Positions 59,967-64,000 of a DNA stretch of 64,000 nucleotides are shown here, piece by piece. The stretch covers positions 202,681 to 266,680 of the forward strand of contig NZ_DBMV01000045.1 of assembly GCF_002298975.1 (NCBI RefSeq), given 5' to 3'. Position numbers and translations under genes: made by a program. This DNA is from Ralstonia sp. UBA689. GTDB lineage: Bacteria > Pseudomonadota > Gammaproteobacteria > Burkholderiales > Burkholderiaceae. Every line of letters begins with the position of its first letter. Position 1 is the first letter of the stretch. Under the pieces are notes generated by a model. It saw nothing but the letters and a program-made list of their open reading frames with translations. It ran no database searches and was not told the origin of the DNA.

Positions 59967-60575
59967 ATGACGACGCGCCGCCCGATGCTGGCGCTGGCCG
60001 CCTTGCTTGCGACTCTCTGGTCCCTTTGGTGGTTTGTGGGACGTGCAGACCGTCGGGCCGAGCCGCAGTTGCCTGAGGAGATCTGCTTTGTCGCGCCGGC
60101 CGTGCCTTACGATCCGCGGTCCGGACTGCATCCACATGCCCCGCGTCCCATTCCCGCCAGCGCGCGTTGCCCCGTCTGTGGGGTGTTTCCATCTCGCGCT
60201 CCTGAGTGGGCGGCGCAACTCATTTTTGCCAACGGCGATGCGTACTTCTTCGATTCGCCCATGAGCCTGTTCATCTACCTGCGAAACCTGCAGCGCTACG
60301 CACCAGGGCGACAGGCCGCGGAGGTTGCCGCCAGCTACGTGCATGCCACGGGAGACGGCGGATGGGTTCCGGCACAGCAGGCTGTTTATGTGTGGGGGTC
60401 GGCGGTTCTGGGACCGATGCGGCGCGGCAATCTTCCAGCGTTTCGGAATCTGGCGGACGCGCAGCAGTTCATCGCGCGAAATGGTGGCGTGGTGGTGCGT
60501 CCGGCGGATATCACGGCCGAACGGTTGCAGGATTTTGAGCCGCACCGCGTGCATCGCGCGGCAGACCGGGGTTAG
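59967..60575 (+). CDS. Second NosL-like protein
   Basis: This 202-residue protein has an N-terminal membrane helix (MLALAALLATLWSLWWFVG) rather than a lipobox. Its NosL domain reads RCPVCGVFPSRAPEWAAQLIFANGDAYFFDSPMSLFIYLRNL, with paired cysteines CPVC in place of the usual CPxCGM copper site (methionine replaced by valine). The C-terminal part resembles NosL (VYVWGS, AFRNLADAQQFIARNGG). It may hold copper at the membrane outer face for NosZ or AniA. The ATG at 59967 follows GGAG at eight bases. It is transcribed away from apbE. Confidence 0.8.
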   Translation: MTTRRPMLALAALLATLWSLWWFVGRADRRAEPQLPEEICFVAPAVPYDPRSGLHPHAPRPIPASARCPVCGVFPSRAPEWAAQLIFANGDAYFFDSPMSLFIYLRNLQRYAPGRQAAEVAASYVHATGDGGWVPAQQAVYVWGSAVLGPMRRGNLPAFRNLADAQQFIARNGGVVVRPADITAERLQDFEPHRVHRAADRG

Positions 60576-60749
60576 GGTGTCCGGTGTGTCTGCGCAGCCA
60601 TGGGCCAATATCGCAAACCTGGTGTCTCGCACGTGCGCGCTGATCACGGTTCGGGAGCCCGTGCCACCACGGGGCTGGCGCGCAACTGTCGAATGCCGTA
60701 GACATCCATCAGCAGGCGCTGAGGGGGCCAGTCCCGCGCAGCGTCGGTC

Positions 60750-60778
60750 AGCCGACACTGTTTGTGTCGGCTTTTTTT
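60750..60778 (+). terminator. Intrinsic terminator upstream of flhB
   Basis: AGCCGACAC and GTGTCGGCT arms (9 bases) with a TGTTT loop are followed by seven T. It ends the NosL-like gene's transcript and insulates flhB. Confidence 0.85.
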
Positions 60779-60872
60779 CGATAAGCGTGCTTTCAAGGCG
60801 TCTTCTTTGCGTTTCGATGGGCTGATCGGGGCCGGATAATGTGAGCGTTCATCCATCCCTCGCACATCCGGC

Positions 60873-62036
60873 ATGTCCGACGATAGCGATCTCGAGAAAA
60901 CCGAACCCGCCTCACCGAGGCGCCTCGAGCAGGCGCGCGAGGAAGGCGACTTTCCCAGATCACGGGAATTGGGTTCGTTCGCCCTGCTGGCGGTCAGCGC
61001 GGGCGGGCTGTGGGTGATGGGCGAGTCGATCGTGCGCGCTGCGTCATCGTTTCTGGCGCGCTGCCTGGAGTTCCACCGTTACGACTACACCCGCGCGCAA
61101 GACCAATGGATCTACGTGGGGGCGCAGTTCACGCCGCTGGCCGTTGCGCTTGGCGGGCTGGTGCTGATGCTGATTCTGGCGGCGCTCACGCCGCTGGCCC
61201 TTACGCGCGGGGCGATCTCGTTCAAGCCGCTGGAGCCGGACATCACGCGCCCATTCAAGCTACAGGGCCTCAAGCGCATGTTCTCGGTAGAAGGGCTGCT
61301 TGAACTGCCCCGGCTGCTGCTCAAGCTGCTGCTGCTTGGCGGCGTCGGCTGGGGGCTGATCCTGCATTACCGGGCGGATTTCATCGAGCTTCCCCAGCAG
61401 AGCCTGAGCACCGCCATGCGTGACACCATGCACGTCGCCGGCGTGGCCTTCCTCTGGATGGCCGCGGTGATGCTGCTGGTGGCTGCGGTGGATGTTCCCC
61501 TGGCGCTGTGGCAATACGCCCGCAAACACCGCATGACCAAGGAAGAAGTGCGCAAGGAGCACCGCGAGTCCGAAGGCGACCCGCAGCTCAAGGGCCGCAT
61601 CCGCGCCATGCAGCGCCAGGTGGCCCAGCGCCGCATGATGGCCGACGTGCCCAAGGCCGATGTGATCGTCACCAACCCGACGCACTACGCGGTGGCGTTG
61701 CGCTATTCCGAGAAAGAGGGCGGTGCGCCGCGCGTGCTGGCCAAAGGCGCCGACCTGGTGGCGGCCAAAATCCGCGAACTGGGCACCGAGCACAAGATCC
61801 CCATCCTGGAAGCGCCGCCGCTGGCGCGGGCGCTGTACCGCCACACCGAGATTGGCCACCAGATTCCCGAGGCGCTGTACGCTGCCGTGGCAGAGGTCCT
61901 GGCCTACGTCTACCAGTTGCGTCGCATGCACCAGGTGGGCGGCCGCGCCCCGAAGCGCCCGACCGATTTGCCGGTGCCGGCCGATATGGACCCGGGGCCA
62001 CAGCCGGGCCCGGAAGACGAGCCGGTTGATCTGTAA
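60873..62036 (+). CDS. flhB: Flagellar export switch protein FlhB
   Basis: FlhB (387 residues) has a hydrophilic N-terminus (EKTEPASPRRLEQAREEGDFPRSRELG), four helices, and a cytoplasmic domain with the self-cleaving Asn268-Pro-Thr-His (VTNPTHYAVALRY). It controls the export substrate switch from hook to filament. The tail (residues about 360-387) is Pro-rich. It precedes flhA by 168 bases. Confidence 0.96.
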   Translation: MSDDSDLEKTEPASPRRLEQAREEGDFPRSRELGSFALLAVSAGGLWVMGESIVRAASSFLARCLEFHRYDYTRAQDQWIYVGAQFTPLAVALGGLVLMLILAALTPLALTRGAISFKPLEPDITRPFKLQGLKRMFSVEGLLELPRLLLKLLLLGGVGWGLILHYRADFIELPQQSLSTAMRDTMHVAGVAFLWMAAVMLLVAAVDVPLALWQYARKHRMTKEEVRKEHRESEGDPQLKGRIRAMQRQVAQRRMMADVPKADVIVTNPTHYAVALRYSEKEGGAPRVLAKGADLVAAKIRELGTEHKIPILEAPPLARALYRHTEIGHQIPEALYAAVAEVLAYVYQLRRMHQVGGRAPKRPTDLPVPADMDPGPQPGPEDEPVDL

Positions 62037-62106
62037 ACAGGCAGTTCTTAGGCGGGCGGCGGCCGTTGCCGCTTCCGCACCCCCCGGTGGGAGGGTATTT
62101 CGAAGA

Positions 62107-62129
62107 AAAGCCGCCTTTTGGGCGGCTTT
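62107..62129 (+). terminator. Hairpin between flhB and flhA
   Basis: AAAGCCGCC and GGCGGCTTT arms surround a 5-base loop. The run after it (CTCGCTTCTTCG) is only partly T-rich, so it may attenuate rather than end transcription into flhA. Confidence 0.45.
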
Positions 62130-62204
62130 CTCGCTTCTTCGATTTGGCAGCGCACCGGGCAAGATGGCATCCATCGAAAAGTCCCCCGCAGCACGCTCCT
62201 GACG

Positions 62205-64000
62205 ATGAACGCCGCACTGCTCCGAGTATCAAGCTTCCTGCGCCAGGGCGACTACCGCTCGGCCGCCGGTCCGGTGCTGATCATCCTGATCCTGGCGATG
62301 ATGGTGCTGCCGCTGCCGCCGTTCATCCTGGACCTGTTGTTCACGTTCAACATCGCGCTGTCGATCATCGTGCTGCTGATCAGCATGCACACGCTCAAGC
62401 CGCTGGATTTCTCGTCGTTCCCGAGCATCCTGCTGATCACCACGCTGATGCGGCTGTCGCTCAACGTGGCTTCCACCCGCGTGGTGCTGATGGAAGGCCA
62501 CACCGGCCCCGACGCCGCCGGCAAGGTGATCGAAGCCTTCGGCCACTTCCTGGTGGGCGGCAACTACACCGTCGGCATCGTGCTGTTCGTCATCCTGGTC
62601 ATCATCAACTTCATGGTGATCAGCAAGGGTGCGGGCCGGATCGCCGAGGTCAGCGCGCGCTTCACGCTCGACGCCATGCCCGGCAAGCAGATGGCGATCG
62701 ACGCCGACCTGAATGCGGGCCTCATCCGCGAAGACGAGGCGCGCCGCCGCCGCCAGAACATCGCCCAGGAAGCCGAGTTCTTCGGCTCCATGGACGGCGC
62801 CAGCAAGTTCGTGCGCGGCGACTCGGTGGCGGGCATCGCCATCCTGCTCATCAACATCATCGGCGGCCTGGCCGTGGGCGTACTGCAGCACGGCATGGAC
62901 ATCGGCCACGCCGCCACCAACTACACGCTGCTGACCATCGGCGATGGCCTGGTCGCGCAGATTCCGGCGCTGGTCATCTCCACCGCGGCGGGCATCATGG
63001 TCAGCCGCGTGTCCACCGACAAGGACGTCGGCCAGCAACTGTCGAGCGAGCTGTTTGCCATGCCGACGGTGCTGATGACCACCGCCGGCGTGCTCGGCCT
63101 GCTGGGCCTGGTGCCGGGCATGCCGCATTTTCCGTTCATCCTGTTTGGCGGCTCGCTGGGCTATCTGGGCTGGTATCTGAAGAAAAGGCGCGAGATTCCC
63201 GAAGTCGAGCCGGTGTTGCAGGCCATTGCCCCGGTCGACACGCCGGAAGCGAGCTGGGACGACGTTTCGTGGGTCGACGTGCTGGGCCTGGAGATCGGCT
63301 ACCGCCTGATCCCGCTGGTCGACAAGAGCCAGGACGGCGAGCTGCTGCGCCGCATCAAGGGCATCCGCAAGAAGTTCACGCAGGACATGGGCTTCCTGGC
63401 GCCGGTGGTGCACATCCGCGACAACCTGGAGCTGGGTCCGTCGTCATACCGCATCACGCTCAAGGGCGTGGAGATCGGCCACGGCGAGGTGCAGCAGGGC
63501 AAGTTCCTGGCCATCAACCCGGGCGGCCAGGACGGGCTGGGTGGGCACGGTGCACACGGCGGGCGCCTGGGCACGCAACTGCCCGGCACGCCTACCGTGG
63601 ACCCGACTTTCGGCCTGCCCGCCATGTGGATCAGCGCCGATGTGCGCGATCGCGCCCAGGCCGAGGGCTACACCGTGGTCGATTGCAGCACGGTCATCGC
63701 CACGCACGTCAATCAGTTGATTTACACCCATAGCACCGAGCTTCTCGGCCGTTTGGAAGTGCAGCAGTTGCTCGATCATTTGGCCAAGGAAGCACCGAAG
63801 CTGGTCGAAGACGTTTGCCCCAAGCTGTTGCCCGTCGCGACCGTGCAAAAGGTGCTGCAGAACCTGCTGGACGAAGGCCTGCATATCCGCGATATCCGCA
63901 CCATCGTCGAAACGCTGGCGGAACACGGAGGCAGGACGCAAGACCCCGCCGAACTTACCGCCGCTGTGCGGATCGCGCTGGGCCGGGCGATCGCCCAGCA
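62205..64000 (+). CDS. flhA: Flagellar export gate protein FlhA, 3' end cut by the window edge
   Basis: FlhA starts at ATG 62205 (MNAALLRVSSFLRQGDYRSAAGPVLIILILAMMVLPLPPFILDLLFTFNIALS). It runs open to the right edge, giving 598 of an expected 690 or so residues. Family segments include LITTLMRLSLNVASTRVVLMEGH, ISKGAGRIAEVSARFTLDAMPGKQMAIDADLNAGLI and FGSMDGASKFVRGDSVAGIAILLINIIGG. The cytoplasmic domain continues to the edge. It forms the export gate ring of the flagellar type III system. The stop lies outside the window. Confidence 0.97.
   Translation, partial: MNAALLRVSSFLRQGDYRSAAGPVLIILILAMMVLPLPPFILDLLFTFNIALSIIVLLISMHTLKPLDFSSFPSILLITTLMRLSLNVASTRVVLMEGHTGPDAAGKVIEAFGHFLVGGNYTVGIVLFVILVIINFMVISKGAGRIAEVSARFTLDAMPGKQMAIDADLNAGLIREDEARRRRQNIAQEAEFFGSMDGASKFVRGDSVAGIAILLINIIGGLAVGVLQHGMDIGHAATNYTLLTIGDGLVAQIPALVISTAAGIMVSRVSTDKDVGQQLSSELFAMPTVLMTTAGVLGLLGLVPGMPHFPFILFGGSLGYLGWYLKKRREIPEVEPVLQAIAPVDTPEASWDDVSWVDVLGLEIGYRLIPLVDKSQDGELLRRIKGIRKKFTQDMGFLAPVVHIRDNLELGPSSYRITLKGVEIGHGEVQQGKFLAINPGGQDGLGGHGAHGGRLGTQLPGTPTVDPTFGLPAMWISADVRDRAQAEGYTVVDCSTVIATHVNQLIYTHSTELLGRLEVQQLLDHLAKEAPKLVEDVCPKLLPVATVQKVLQNLLDEGLHIRDIRTIVETLAEHGGRTQDPAELTAAVRIALGRAIAQ

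Overview
The window looks like about 64 kb of a Ralstonia genome, most likely a member of the R. pickettii group. The GC content is high. The copper nitrite reductase has the three-part cupredoxin plus cytochrome c layout known from R. pickettii, and the flagellar master regulator is FlhDC. Denitrification genes next to motility genes suggest the second chromosome or megaplasmid; that placement is inferred from how these genes lie in Ralstonia generally.

Layout. (1) 1-5240 is a denitrification locus: norB and a DUF2249 gene run left, while aniA (nirK), nirV and a Sco-type copper chaperone run right. The gap between them holds a near-perfect NsrR-type palindrome and an FNR/NNR-type box. (2) 5259-11416 is a GntR-controlled catabolic cluster: an FAH-family enzyme, an MFS transporter, a dihydropyrimidinase and two Asp/Glu-racemase-like proteins that lack catalytic cysteines. 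(3) 11492-14684 holds a decayed aminotransferase/LysR pair fused by a deletion, then an intact LysR gene and an AEC transporter. (4) 14699-21623 is a tightly overlapping seven-gene operon on the minus strand: ketosynthase III, OleD-like reductase, metallo-beta-lactamase-fold hydrolase, F390-synthetase-like adenylating enzyme, PAP2 phosphatase, sterol-desaturase-like protein and fatty acid desaturase. It looks like an uncharacterised lipid or polyketide-like pathway. Upstream in the same direction are a Crp-type regulator, a DsbA-fold isomerase and a two-subunit CoA-transferase (21774-24591).

(5) 24851-31560 is a mixed region: CPA2 antiporter, FMN reductase, a 31-residue membrane protein, a GNAT acetyltransferase, a membrane protein with a ClpP-like domain, an FlxA-like coiled coil, and two frameshifted pseudogenes. 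(6) 32026-47469 is the motility and chemotaxis block flhDC-motAB-(cheY-like)-cheAW-mcp-mcp-cheRDB-cheYZ. It is preceded by a regularly spaced array of short palindromes. (7) 47570-60575 interrupts the flagellar genes: an acyltransferase, a cytochrome c lipoprotein, a possible toxin-antitoxin pair, the complete nosZRDFYL cluster, apbE (nosX) and a second NosL-like gene, with FNR-type boxes. (8) 60873-64000 returns to flagellar genes with flhB and flhA, the latter cut by the window edge.

Together the window can encode nitrite to NO (AniA), NO to N2O (NorB) and N2O to N2 (NosZ), with copper and flavin maturation (Sco, NosL, NosDFY, ApbE). No nitrate reductase is present here.
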